This document shows, in pieces, positions 15,659-24,269 of a stretch of DNA of 64,000 bases (its first letter is position 1; every line of letters starts with the position of its first letter). Under the pieces are notes generated by a model. It was not told the DNA's origin. It searched no databases and saw only the letters and a list, made by a program, of their open reading frames with translations. The position numbers were made by a program, and so were the translations under genes. The stretch covers positions 124,001-188,000 of the forward strand of contig JAEXCS010000040.1 in the NCBI GenBank assembly GCA_023402075.1, read 5' to 3'. Source of the stretch: Bacillota bacterium. GTDB lineage: Bacteria; Bacillota; Clostridia; Oscillospirales; Oscillospiraceae.

Positions 15659-17341
15659 ATGCTGGAGCTGCTGCACATTGAAAATATCGCAGTCATCGAG
15701 CAGGCGGACATCCAATTCCGCCCGGGCTTCAACGCCCTCACCGGTGAAACCGGCGCGGGCAAATCCATCGTCATCGACGCTTTGGGCGCGGTGTTGGGGG
15801 GCAGAACCTCCCGCGACCTGATTCGCACCGGCAGCAAGCGGGCAATGGTCAGTGCTGAATTTTCCGGTGTAGAGGCCGACCTTCCCGGCCTTGCCCAGTG
15901 CGGCGGGGCGCTGGACGAGGAGGGGCTTTTGATTCTCCAGAGGGAGATAGACGCGGATGGAAAAAACCTCTGCCGGGTCAACGGACGTCCGGTAACGGTG
16001 TCCCAACTGCGGATGCTTGGCGGGGAACTTTTGAATATTCATGGACAGCACGACGGGCAGCAGCTTTTGGACGAGGAGCGGCATGGCGCGTATCTGGATA
16101 CCTTCGGGCGGCTGGATTCGGTACTTGCCGAATATCGCGCGGCCTATGGCTCCATGGCGGAGCTTCGCCGCAAAATGGATGCCCTGCGGATGGACGAGGC
16201 GGAAAAGGCCCGTAAGGTAGATAGCCTGACCTTCCAGATTCAGGAACTGGAACGGGCGGAGCTGCGCCCCGGCGAGGAAGAGGAGCTGCTGGAGCGGCGG
16301 GACCTTCTGCGCAATGGGGAGAAGTATCTTTCTGCGGTACAGGGGGCGGACGGTTGCCTGAACGGGGACGATGAAACCGGCGGGGCCGTCGCTTTGATTC
16401 AAGAAGCGACGAACAGTCTCGCTCACGTTAAGGGGCGAAACGGACGGCTGGAGGAAATTTGGAATCGACTGGAACAGCTTCGGTGTGAAGCGTATGACCT
16501 TGCGGACTCTGTGCGGGATATGCTTGGGGAGTTTGACTTTTCACCGGAGGAGCTGGACGCAGTGGAAAGCCGGGCGGACCAGCTTTACCGCCTGAAGAAA
16601 AAATACGGTGCTACCGTGGAAGACATGCTGGCCTTCCTGGACAGAAGCCGCCGAGAACTGGATGAGATTGAGGCGGCGGACGACACGTTGGCCCGTTTGA
16701 CAGGGCAGCTATCCGCTGCCGAAAAGAAGACTGTTTTGGCTGGTGCGGCACTGACAAAGGCCCGAAAATCTGCTGCTGGAGAGCTGGAAAAGCGAATTTT
16801 GAAGGAGCTGGCGGATCTGGACATGGGACGGGTCCGATTTTCCATTGAATTTACACCCGGAGAGCCGGGACCGGACGGCTGCGATGCCATCCGCTTTCTG
16901 ATGTCTGCCAACACGGGCGAGGATTTGAAGCCTATCGCCCGGATTGCTTCCGGCGGCGAGCTGGCCCGCATTATGCTGGCACTGAAAAATGTGCTGGCTG
17001 AGCAGGAGCGGATTAGCACACTGGTGTTCGATGAGGTGGATACCGGTGTTTCAGGCCGGGCAGCACAGAAGGTTGCGGAAAAGCTGGCGCAGGTTTCCCG
17101 GCACAAACAGGTGCTGTGCGTGACGCATCTCCCCCAGCTTGCGGCCATGGCAGATGTACATTTTTCCGTAGAAAAAGGGGAGCGGGGCGGACGGACCTTC
17201 ACCGAGGTGCTTCAGTTGGACCGTCGGCGGCGCATGGAGGAACTGGCCCGCATCACCGGCGGCAGCAAGGTGACGGACGCGCTGCTGCAAAGCGCGGGAG
17301 AGCTTCTGGACGGGGCGGAGGCATACCGAAGCAAGCTGTAA
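15659..17341 (+). CDS. recN: DNA repair protein RecN
   Basis: RecN is an SMC-like ATPase in double-strand break repair. The 560-residue protein has Walker A GETGAGKS (about 29-36), a long central coiled coil (about 165-375), the signature IASGGELARIMLAL, Walker B TLVFDEVDTGVSG and the H-loop VTHLPQLAAMAD. It ends the dxs-recN operon. Confidence 0.97.
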   Translation: MLELLHIENIAVIEQADIQFRPGFNALTGETGAGKSIVIDALGAVLGGRTSRDLIRTGSKRAMVSAEFSGVEADLPGLAQCGGALDEEGLLILQREIDADGKNLCRVNGRPVTVSQLRMLGGELLNIHGQHDGQQLLDEERHGAYLDTFGRLDSVLAEYRAAYGSMAELRRKMDALRMDEAEKARKVDSLTFQIQELERAELRPGEEEELLERRDLLRNGEKYLSAVQGADGCLNGDDETGGAVALIQEATNSLAHVKGRNGRLEEIWNRLEQLRCEAYDLADSVRDMLGEFDFSPEELDAVESRADQLYRLKKKYGATVEDMLAFLDRSRRELDEIEAADDTLARLTGQLSAAEKKTVLAGAALTKARKSAAGELEKRILKELADLDMGRVRFSIEFTPGEPGPDGCDAIRFLMSANTGEDLKPIARIASGGELARIMLALKNVLAEQERISTLVFDEVDTGVSGRAAQKVAEKLAQVSRHKQVLCVTHLPQLAAMADVHFSVEKGERGGRTFTEVLQLDRRRRMEELARITGGSKVTDALLQSAGELLDGAEAYRSKL

Positions 17342-17398
17342 CCCCTTTGCATTGATTTGAAGGGGCGTTCTGTGAGAAAGCCGCCCGAAAAGTGAAAT

Positions 17399-17447
17399 AA
17401 ACGGCAGCGGCCTTTACTTTCTCAGGGTAAAAGCCGCTGCCGTTTTT
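17399..17447 (+). terminator. Terminator after recN
   Basis: A long stem, AACGGCAGCGGC then a partly paired TTTAC/GTAAA, closes with its complement and is followed by five T. The symmetric A and T flanks could work in both directions. A weaker CCCCTT/AAGGGG hairpin lies at 17342-17365. Confidence 0.85.
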
Positions 17448-17528
17448 ATAAGGCATTTGGGAAGAAACTTCTTTGCTTTCGCGGTTTTTGAGGATGTCGG
17501 AAACGGAGATGGGCAGGTTCATCTTTTC

Positions 17529-17557
17529 TTGCTTTCTCATGCGGGCGGTGCTAAAAT
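17529..17557 (+). promoter_or_regulatory. SigA promoter of the cysteine desulfidase-family gene
   Basis: TTGCTT (17529-17534) and TAAAAT (17552-17557) have 17-bp spacing, with TG at 17549-17550 as an extended -10. Confidence 0.6.
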
Positions 17558-17615
17558 ACGAAAAGAATTAGATGCGTCTTTTCCACGAAAACAAATGTGA
17601 AAAAGGAGGACTGTC

Positions 17616-18905
17616 ATGAATCGTGCCTTGATCTGCCAGATTCTGAACCACGAGATGATGCTGGCCACCGGGTGTACAGAGCCGGCGGCGATTGCCTTGA
17701 CTGCTGCTGTCGCCCGGGAGCACCTTGTAGGGGAACCGACCCACGTAAAAGTGCTTGCCAGCGTCAACATCATCAAGAACGCAATGGCCGCCGGCATACC
17801 CGGAACGGAATGCACCGGCATGAACTATGCGGCGGCGCTGGGCGCCGTGTGCGGACAGGTGGAACGCCGCTTACAGGTTGTGGACGGCGCTTCGCCGGAG
17901 GATGTGGCCAGAGCTGTGGAGCTGGTGCAGAGCGGCCGTGTGGAGATGGGCCGGACGAAGGAACCGGATAAACTCTACGTGGAGGTAGAGCTGACCAATG
18001 ACAAGCATCAGTCCCGCGCCATTATCCGGGGCGCTCATACCAATGTTACATTGGTGGAGGCAGACCATAAAGCGCTGGAGACGGCCGCACAGGAAGCTGC
18101 CGCCGACCCCATCACGCCGCAGGTCATTAAGGATACCCTGAGTATCCGTGCGATTTATGAATTCGTGGAAGCGCTGGACTGGGAAAAAGACGACCTGCAC
18201 ATGATTGAGCAGGCCATCCACATCAACAGTGAAATCGCAAGGGTAGGCGCGGAGGGCAACTTCGGCTTGAACGTTGGTCGGCACATCCGCAAAAGTCAGG
18301 AATCCGGCCTGATGGGCAGCGATGTGATGCTGGAGGCGGTAGCCGTTACCTCCAGTGCGGCGGACGCCCGCATGGCGGGAGCCAACGTGCCGGTGGTCAC
18401 AAACTCCGGCTCTGGAAATCAGGGAATTACCGCCACCATGCCCATCGTCTCTGCGGCGCAATCCCTGAATATTGACGAGGAGCGGATGTTTCGGGCCGTG
18501 ACGCTGAGCCATCTCATTTCCATTCACATTCACGCGGACTTTGGCCTGCTTTCAGGCCTTTGCGGCGCCACCATCGCCGCCACGGGCGCTGCCTGCGGAC
18601 TGGTTTACTTATTGGGCGGAAGCTTACAGCAGGTTGGCTATGCCGTCAACAATATGCTGGGGGACGTGACGGGGATGCTGTGCGACGGGGCGAAGGCTGA
18701 CTGCGCGCTGAAAATTTCCACCTGCGTATTTACCTCCTTCCACTGCGCGGCAATGGCCCTGCGGGACGAAACCGTGAAGCACACCGACGGCATTGTGGAG
18801 AAAGACCCGGAGGTGACCATCGCCAACTTTGTAAAGCTCGGCAACGACGGTTCGCCTAAAATGGACGACCTTGTGCTGGATATGCTGCTGCAAAAGGGAA
18901 GGTAA
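17616..18905 (+). CDS. L-cysteine desulfidase family protein (UPF0597)
   Basis: The 429-residue protein belongs to the UPF0597 / L-cysteine desulfidase family (E. coli YhaM/CyuA type), related to the iron-sulfur L-serine dehydratase alpha subunit. Signs are MLATGCTEPAAIAL near the N-terminus, TNSGSGNQGITATMPI in the middle and LCGATIAATGAACG with GMLCDGAKADCALK towards the end, holding the conserved cysteines. The likely reaction is cysteine to pyruvate, ammonia and sulfide, but the substrate cannot be fixed from sequence. It is a single-gene unit with its own promoter and terminator. Confidence 0.9.
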   Translation: MNRALICQILNHEMMLATGCTEPAAIALTAAVAREHLVGEPTHVKVLASVNIIKNAMAAGIPGTECTGMNYAAALGAVCGQVERRLQVVDGASPEDVARAVELVQSGRVEMGRTKEPDKLYVEVELTNDKHQSRAIIRGAHTNVTLVEADHKALETAAQEAAADPITPQVIKDTLSIRAIYEFVEALDWEKDDLHMIEQAIHINSEIARVGAEGNFGLNVGRHIRKSQESGLMGSDVMLEAVAVTSSAADARMAGANVPVVTNSGSGNQGITATMPIVSAAQSLNIDEERMFRAVTLSHLISIHIHADFGLLSGLCGATIAATGAACGLVYLLGGSLQQVGYAVNNMLGDVTGMLCDGAKADCALKISTCVFTSFHCAAMALRDETVKHTDGIVEKDPEVTIANFVKLGNDGSPKMDDLVLDMLLQKGR

Positions 18906-18917
18906 TGTCGGATACGG

Positions 18918-18955
18918 ACGGGCGGGGGACGCCATGCATCCCCGCCCGTTCTTTT
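18918..18955 (+). terminator. Terminator of the cysteine desulfidase-family gene
   Basis: The stem ACGGGCGGGG pairs with CCCCGCCCGT and is followed by TCTTTT. Confidence 0.85.
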
Positions 18956-18978
18956 GCGTGCTTTTCCAAGGATTTTCC

Positions 18979-19007
18979 TTGTCATGACAGGGAAAAACTG
19001 CTATAAT
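18979..19007 (+). promoter_or_regulatory. SigA promoter of the S2P-scpA-scpB operon
   Basis: TTGTCA (18979-18984) and a perfect TATAAT (19002-19007) have 17-bp spacing, with TG at 18999-19000 (extended -10). Confidence 0.75.
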
Positions 19008-19050
19008 GAGGCCATTGACTTTAAAATGCGTTTGATTCAAGGAGATTGTT

Positions 19051-19707
19051 TTGCTGCATTACATTCAGGCGCTGCTTGGGCAGCTTGACCTTTCCACCGC
19101 GCTGGATGCGGTACTGCGGGTGGCGTCCGTCCTTTTGTGCCTGACGGTACACGAGACATGCCACGGCCTGGCCGCCCTGTCTCTGGGGGACCGTACCGCC
19201 AAGGAGCTTCACCGGCTGTCTTTAAATCCCCTGCGGCACATCGACTGGCTGGGACTTGCCATGATGTTTACCGTGGGCTTTGGCTGGGCAAAGCCGGTGC
19301 CGGTGGACCCGCGCTATTTTAAAGACCCCAAGCGGGGGATGGCGCTGACGGCGCTGGCGGGGCCGCTCTCTAATTTTGTGCTGGCTTTGGCACTGATTTA
19401 TGCCAGCCGTGGGATTTACCTGTACGCAGACTATACGCCGCTGTGGGATGGGATTTTCAATTTTCTGCATACCACCGCGATTCTCTCCGTTGGACTGGGG
19501 CTTTTTAACCTGATTCCCATTCCGCCGTTGGACGGATCGAAGGTGGTGGGCGCGGTGCTGCCCGATAAGGCTTATTTCACGCTGATGCGCTACGAGCGGT
19601 ATGGAATGCTGCTTTTGCTGCTGCTCTCCTTTGCAAATGTGGGAGGGGGCCTGATTGGCCGCGGCATTTCCGGTGTGTACACTGCCATGATAAACCTGAT
19701 TTATTGA
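19051..19707 (+). CDS. Site-2 protease family membrane metalloprotease
   Basis: The 218-residue M50 protease homologue has the zinc site HETCH (residues 34-38) in its first membrane segment and the second metal-ligand region PIPPLDGSKV near 154, with about five hydrophobic segments. It belongs to the small YwhC-like group without PDZ or CBS domains; the substrate is unknown. The start is TTG with AAGGAG six bases upstream. It heads an operon with scpA and scpB, as in many Firmicutes. Confidence 0.92.
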   Translation: MLHYIQALLGQLDLSTALDAVLRVASVLLCLTVHETCHGLAALSLGDRTAKELHRLSLNPLRHIDWLGLAMMFTVGFGWAKPVPVDPRYFKDPKRGMALTALAGPLSNFVLALALIYASRGIYLYADYTPLWDGIFNFLHTTAILSVGLGLFNLIPIPPLDGSKVVGAVLPDKAYFTLMRYERYGMLLLLLLSFANVGGGLIGRGISGVYTAMINLIY

Positions 19708-19716
19708 GGTGATCGA

Positions 19717-20505
19717 TTGTTGGACAGTCCCGTATTCAAACTGGAAAAAGTAGTCCGGGCCAAGGCACAGGAAGAAATGCAGGACTTTGAAGGCCCGCTG
19801 GACTTGATTTTGTTTCTGCTTGGCAAAAACAAACTGGAAATTCAGGACATTGCCATCTCTTTGATCTGCGGCCAGTATCTTTGCTGGCTTGAGGCCCGCA
19901 AGCAGATGGATTTGGAGGTAGCCAGCGAATTTGTTACCATGGCCTCCCATCTTATCTATCTCAAGACACGGATGCTTCTGTCCATTGAGGACGAGGAGGC
20001 CCGGGGGGAAATGGACGCGCTGATTAAGTCCCTTGAAGAGCGCCGCCGCAGCGAGAGCTATGGCGTGGTGAAGTCTGCGGCCAAGCGACTGGAGCCTATG
20101 GGGGAGTTTGGACGCAGCATTGTCTTTCGTCAGCCGGAGCCGATGGAGCGGGGAAAGATTTTTGAATACCATCAGGAACCGGCGGATTTGATTCTGGCCA
20201 TGGCGGACATTCGGGAGCGGTCAGAGCGGACGCTTCCGCCCCCCAGAGCGGCCTTTGCCGACATTGTGCGTCAGGAGCCTTATCCCGTGGAAAGCAAGGC
20301 CAAGGATATAATTAAGCGGCTTAAAAGTGAGGGAATCACCCGGTTTTTAATGTTGTTTCGGGGAAACCGCACCCGCAGTGAGGTGGTGGCTACATTTTTG
20401 GCGGTGCTGGAGCTGTGTCGCGCCAGCATCATCTGCCTGGCCGGGTCCGAAACGGACTGTACCGTAAAGCAGGAGCAGGAACTTCCCGAAAATTTAACAT
20501 TGTAA
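19717..20505 (+). CDS. scpA: Segregation and condensation protein A
   Basis: ScpA is the kleisin of the bacterial SMC-ScpAB condensin. The 262-residue product carries the family N-terminus FEGPLDLILFLLGKNKLEIQDI, the EFVTMASHLIYLKTRMLL helix and a C-terminal winged-helix region with VVATFLAVLELCR. The start is a TTG after GAGGTGA. Confidence 0.96.
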   Translation: MLDSPVFKLEKVVRAKAQEEMQDFEGPLDLILFLLGKNKLEIQDIAISLICGQYLCWLEARKQMDLEVASEFVTMASHLIYLKTRMLLSIEDEEARGEMDALIKSLEERRRSESYGVVKSAAKRLEPMGEFGRSIVFRQPEPMERGKIFEYHQEPADLILAMADIRERSERTLPPPRAAFADIVRQEPYPVESKAKDIIKRLKSEGITRFLMLFRGNRTRSEVVATFLAVLELCRASIICLAGSETDCTVKQEQELPENLTL

Positions 20506-20515
20506 GGAAGACGGC

Positions 20516-21139
20516 ATGGAAAATTTGGACATGAAGGAAATCGAGTCCGCCGTGGAGGGCATCTTATTTGCCTCCGGCGACCCGGTGCATATCGACCGCA
20601 TCTGTATTGCGCTGGAGACGGACCGCCCTACGGCGGAGCGGGTGCTGCAAAACCTGATGGATCACTATGCCTATGACCGCCGGGGCGTGCGGCTGCTCCA
20701 TGTGGAGGATACGTGGCAGCTATGCTCTGCGCCGGACTATGCAGAGGTGATCCGCAAGGCCTTTGAAATCCGAAAGCCTGCCAAGCTCAGTCAGCCCGCG
20801 CTGGAGGTGCTGACGGTCATCGCCTATTACCAGCCCGTGACCCGTGCCTATGTGGACCAAATTCGGGGCGTAGACAGCGCCTACACCGTGGGGCTGCTGA
20901 TGGAGCGGAAGTTGATTGAAGAGTGCGGGCGACTGCAGGTGCCGGGGCGCCCCCGGCTGTACCGTACCACGAAAAATTTTCTCCGCTCATTTCATCTCCG
21001 TACGCTGGAGGATTTGCCGGAGCTGCCGGATTTCGGTGGTGCTGGGCAGATGCGCCTGGGAGACAATGGGGAAATTATGGACCCGGATAGCGAGCTTCGG
21101 GAGATTGCAGAAAACGACGGAGCGGACAGCGAAGGATAA
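20516..21139 (+). CDS. scpB: Segregation and condensation protein B
   Basis: The 207-residue partner of ScpA has two winged-helix domains: IESAVEGILFASGDPVHID at the N-terminus, then LSQPALEVLTVIAYYQPVTRA and IRGVDSAYTVGLLMERKLI. It starts 10 bases after scpA. Confidence 0.96.
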   Translation: MENLDMKEIESAVEGILFASGDPVHIDRICIALETDRPTAERVLQNLMDHYAYDRRGVRLLHVEDTWQLCSAPDYAEVIRKAFEIRKPAKLSQPALEVLTVIAYYQPVTRAYVDQIRGVDSAYTVGLLMERKLIEECGRLQVPGRPRLYRTTKNFLRSFHLRTLEDLPELPDFGGAGQMRLGDNGEIMDPDSELREIAENDGADSEG

Positions 21140-21177
21140 ATTTATTGCGCGGAAAAGCTGCGGAAGGAGGAAGTCCT

Positions 21178-21852
21178 GTGCTCTTGCTGAAGATTCTGGC
21201 GTGTCTGACGGTTTCATTCCTGCTGCTGTGCCGGGTGCGGCTGGGCATTCGGGTGGACATCGCCGAGATTGTCTCGGCGGACGTGGCCGTTGGCTTTCTG
21301 CGCTTTCGGGTTGCACCCGCCAAGGCCGGACGGAAAGAAGCCGCCCAGCCGAAAAAAGAAAAAAAGAGAAAAAAGCCGAAGGATTTGACAAAAGCTGTGA
21401 AGAAAATTCCCATACCCACGGTGGAGGATTTGAAATCCGCATATCATATCTTTCAAGGACCAATGAGAAAAATTTTGCGAAGGGTTGGCCGGGGCATTCG
21501 CGTCCACCCTTTGTCTCTGTCGGCAACACTTCCCGGGCAAGAGGACCCCGCAGCAGCGGCGGAAAATTATGGCCGTGTCTGCGCCGCCATGTGGACGGTG
21601 ATGCCGCTGCTGGAAGAACTGATCGATATTCCAAAGCCGTCTTTGCATGTAGGTGTCAATTATGATGCGGAACATGTTTACATCCGGGGACATGTCGGCA
21701 TCTCTATCCGCGTGGGAACGCTGCTGTCCATGGGCTTTGGCGCGCTGATTCCCGGTGCACGCTGGCTTATAAAATTTTATCAGGCTCATAAAAACGACAA
21801 ACCGCGGCAGGAAAAAACGACGGAGACGGAAACGCCCAAATCCGCCGCATAG
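21178..21852 (+). CDS. DUF2953 domain membrane protein
   Basis: The 224-residue protein has one N-terminal membrane helix (LLLKILACLTVSFLLLC), a Lys/Glu-rich charged stretch (about 48-75) and the C-terminal DUF2953 region with GVNYDAEHVYIRGHVGISIRVG. DUF2953 proteins (B. subtilis YtfI type) typically sit beside ytfJ, as here, and are associated with sporulation. GTG at 21178 is chosen because AAGGAGG lies seven bases upstream; an earlier in-frame TTG lacks support. Confidence 0.85.
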   Translation: MLLLKILACLTVSFLLLCRVRLGIRVDIAEIVSADVAVGFLRFRVAPAKAGRKEAAQPKKEKKRKKPKDLTKAVKKIPIPTVEDLKSAYHIFQGPMRKILRRVGRGIRVHPLSLSATLPGQEDPAAAAENYGRVCAAMWTVMPLLEELIDIPKPSLHVGVNYDAEHVYIRGHVGISIRVGTLLSMGFGALIPGARWLIKFYQAHKNDKPRQEKTTETETPKSAA

Positions 21853-21865
21853 AAAGGAAATCGCT

Positions 21866-22264
21866 ATGGATAATACTGTTGAGAAGAAGCACCCGCTGAA
21901 CGATCTGATGGGATCCACCATAGAAAAAATTCGAGAGATGGTGGACACCAATACCATTGTGGGCCAGCCGATTACCACGCCCGACGGCGTGACACTGATT
22001 CCTATCTCCAAGGTCAGCTTCGGCTTTGGCAGCGGCGGCGGAGACTATGGCGCGACACAGCCCCAGAATTTCGGCGGCGGCAGCGGTGCTGGTGTGAAAA
22101 TTTCTCCTGTGGCGTTTCTGGTGATCAAGGACGGAACCACACGTGTTCTGCCTGTTTCTCTGCCGCCGGCATCCACGGTGGATCGGCTGGTGGAGATGGC
22201 CCCGGATATTCTGGACAAAGTGGAAAAATATTTCGACAAAAAGAAGGAAAAAGAGGAGTTCTGA
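21866..22264 (+). CDS. ytfJ: YtfJ/GerW family sporulation protein
   Basis: The 132-residue protein has the family layout: a short helical start (HPLNDLMGSTIEKIREMV), GQPITTPDGVTLIPISKVSFGFGSGG, a Gly-rich linker and the PVAFLVIKDG strand. GerW-family proteins affect spore germination and coat or lysozyme resistance. It follows the DUF2953 gene by 13 bases. Confidence 0.93.
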   Translation: MDNTVEKKHPLNDLMGSTIEKIREMVDTNTIVGQPITTPDGVTLIPISKVSFGFGSGGGDYGATQPQNFGGGSGAGVKISPVAFLVIKDGTTRVLPVSLPPASTVDRLVEMAPDILDKVEKYFDKKKEKEEF

Positions 22265-22278
22265 CAGGGGTATACTAA

Positions 22279-22302
22279 GGTCACCTCAGTGGAAAGGTGA
22301 TC
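22279..22302 (+). promoter_or_regulatory. Leader hairpin covering the ribosome site of the carboxypeptidase gene
   Basis: GGTCACCT (22279-22286) can pair with AGGTGATC (22295-22302), with one G-U pair and an 8-base loop. AGGTGA is the apparent Shine-Dalgarno sequence of the gene starting at 22307, so the stem could reduce translation. A TATACT box at 22271-22276 lies just upstream, but I find no matching -35. Confidence 0.4.
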
Positions 22303-22306
22303 GTGG

Positions 22307-23419
22307 ATGAAAACTCGCTTCAAACGCTCTGCGGCGCTGCTTTGCGCCCTTTTATGTCTGTATAGTATTTTCCCTTGTAAGGCCGCCGCTGTCAGCACAT
22401 CTGCTACATCCGCCGTTTTAATGGACGTGGATTCGGGGCGGGTGCTGTACGCCCAAAATGAAAATAAAAAAATGCTGATTGCCAGTACGACAAAAATTAT
22501 GACCGCGCTGGTGGCTCTGGAAAACGGAGAGCTGCGCGGCACCGTGAAGGTCACGGCGGAGGCAGCCAACACGGAAGGTTCCTCCATGTATCTGAAGGCG
22601 GGAGAGAAGCTGACGCTGGAAACTCTGCTGTACGGGCTGATGCTCTCATCCGGAAACGACGCGGCGGTGGCCGTGGCACAGGGTGTGGCGGGCAGCACGG
22701 AGAAATTCGTGAAGCTGATGAACCAAAAAGCAAAGGAGCTGGGCATGAGCGGCACCTCCTTTGCAAATCCCAATGGGCTGGATGACGAAAAGCACTATTC
22801 CACCGCCAGAGACATGGCGGTGCTGGCCTGTGCTGCCATGAACAACGAAGCATTTGCCCGGATTGTCTCCACCCGCAGTGTCACCGTGGGCGGGCGGACG
22901 CTGACCAACCACAACAAGCTGCTTTCTTATGTTGATGGGTGCATCGGCCTGAAAACCGGCTACACCAAGGCTGCGGGCCGCACACTGGTGTCCTGTGCGC
23001 GGCGAAATGGGCAGCGGTTGGTGGCGGTGACCTTGCAGGACGGGAACGACTGGGCCGACCACGCCGCGCTGTATGACTATGGGTTTTCCCAATACCCCGC
23101 ACACCGGGCGATGACCATCGGTGAGAAGGTGGGGACGCTGGCGGTGACCGGGGGTGTTAGCACTGCAATCCCCGTGGTGGCGGCGGATAGCTTTTCCTGG
23201 CCTTTGGCGCAGGGAGAAAAGCTGGAGGTTCGCTTTGAGCTGCCGGAGAGCGTAAAGGCTCCGGTGACGGCGGGAACGAAAGTCGGACACGCTGTGTTTA
23301 CCTTGAGCGGCAAGGAAACCGGGCGGGTGGATCTGCTGTGCGGCGGTGATGCGCTTTCCGCCATTCAGCCCCCATCAAGCCTGCTGCGCCGTATGGGTGA
23401 GCTGCTGAAAAAGTGCTGA
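22307..23419 (+). CDS. dacF: D-alanyl-D-alanine carboxypeptidase (DacF/S11 type)
   Basis: The 370-residue serine-type penicillin-binding protein trims the terminal D-Ala of peptidoglycan stem peptides. It has a signal peptide (residues 1-28), the SxxK motif STTKIM (about 62-67), SGN in SSGNDAAVA (about 119) and KTG in LKTGYTKAAGRTLVS. The C-terminal beta domain is present. Its position after ytfJ favours a sporulation-type DacF/DacB role, but a vegetative DacA cannot be excluded. Confidence 0.92.
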   Translation: MKTRFKRSAALLCALLCLYSIFPCKAAAVSTSATSAVLMDVDSGRVLYAQNENKKMLIASTTKIMTALVALENGELRGTVKVTAEAANTEGSSMYLKAGEKLTLETLLYGLMLSSGNDAAVAVAQGVAGSTEKFVKLMNQKAKELGMSGTSFANPNGLDDEKHYSTARDMAVLACAAMNNEAFARIVSTRSVTVGGRTLTNHNKLLSYVDGCIGLKTGYTKAAGRTLVSCARRNGQRLVAVTLQDGNDWADHAALYDYGFSQYPAHRAMTIGEKVGTLAVTGGVSTAIPVVAADSFSWPLAQGEKLEVRFELPESVKAPVTAGTKVGHAVFTLSGKETGRVDLLCGGDALSAIQPPSSLLRRMGELLKKC

Positions 23420-23492
23420 TCGCGCCAGAACGGCGGGGAACCTCCAAAGATTCAGGCCGCCGGACACGTGGAAACCCGTCCGGACGGTCTGG

Positions 23493-23517
23493 GGCCGCGC
23501 GATAAAGCGCGGCCTTT
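23493..23517 (+). terminator. Possible terminator after the carboxypeptidase gene
   Basis: A perfect GGCCGCGC/GCGCGGCC stem with loop GATAAA is followed by only three T, so it is a weak terminator. Confidence 0.55.
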
Positions 23518-23520
23518 CCG

Positions 23521-23544
23521 ATTTAAATACACATTTAAATACAC
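23521..23544 (+). repeat. 12-bp tandem direct repeat before rluB
   Basis: ATTTAAATACAC occurs twice without a gap, directly upstream of the ribosome site (AAGGAG) of the pseudouridine synthase gene. Each copy contains the palindrome ATTTAAAT. Confidence 0.8.
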
Positions 23545-23561
23545 ATAAGGAGACGGCGGAT

Positions 23562-24269
23562 ATGGAAGAACGTCTGCAAAAGCTGCTGTCCGCCGCGGGA
23601 CTGTGCTCCCGCCGAACGGCGGAGGAATGGATTACCGACGGAAGGGTAACGGTGAACGGCCAGACCGCCCATTTGGGCGACCGGGCCGACCCGGATATGG
23701 ACGACGTACGTGTGGACGGCGTTCCGCTTGGGCGGCAAGAACACAAGACCTACCTGCTGCTAAACAAGCCCCGGGGCTATGTGACCACCCTCTCCGACGA
23801 GAAGAACCGTCCCACAGTGGCGGAGCTGGTGAAAGACGCGGGGGCGCGGGTATTTCCGGTGGGGCGGCTGGATATGGATTCCGAGGGGCTGCTGCTGCTG
23901 ACCAACGACGGGGCGCTGATGCAGCGGTTAATTCACCCCAGCTTTCAGGTTGATAAAACTTATGAGCTGGATGTTTCCGGTTTCCGGGTCGGGTCGGATG
24001 CGGCCCTGCGGGCCGTTACGGAGCTTGACGGGGAGTCGATTTCTCCGGCCACGGTGGAGGTGCTTTTTCAAAATGGTGCACGGGCACGGTTAAGCGTGGT
24101 CATTCACGAGGGGAAAAACCGCCAGATTCGTCGCATGTGCGACCAATGCAGGCTGACGGTTCTCAGGCTGCGTCGGGTGCGGGAGCACATTTTGGAGCTG
24201 GGCGCACTGCCGGAGGGGAAGTGGCGGTACCTGACGGAGGAGGAGCTGTCCGCGCTGCAAGCGCAGTGA
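23562..24269 (+). CDS. rluB: RluB/RsuA-family rRNA pseudouridine synthase
   Basis: The 235-residue protein has an N-terminal S4 domain (ERLQKLLSAAGLCSRRTAEEWI and GRVTVNGQTA), then the catalytic domain with the active aspartate in GRLDMDSEGLLLLTNDG and the KNRQIRRM motif. It would modify 23S (RluB) or 16S (RsuA) rRNA; length and S4 presence fit the Firmicute RluB group that commonly follows scpAB, ytfJ and dacF. Confidence 0.92.
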   Translation: MEERLQKLLSAAGLCSRRTAEEWITDGRVTVNGQTAHLGDRADPDMDDVRVDGVPLGRQEHKTYLLLNKPRGYVTTLSDEKNRPTVAELVKDAGARVFPVGRLDMDSEGLLLLTNDGALMQRLIHPSFQVDKTYELDVSGFRVGSDAALRAVTELDGESISPATVEVLFQNGARARLSVVIHEGKNRQIRRMCDQCRLTVLRLRRVREHILELGALPEGKWRYLTEEELSALQAQ

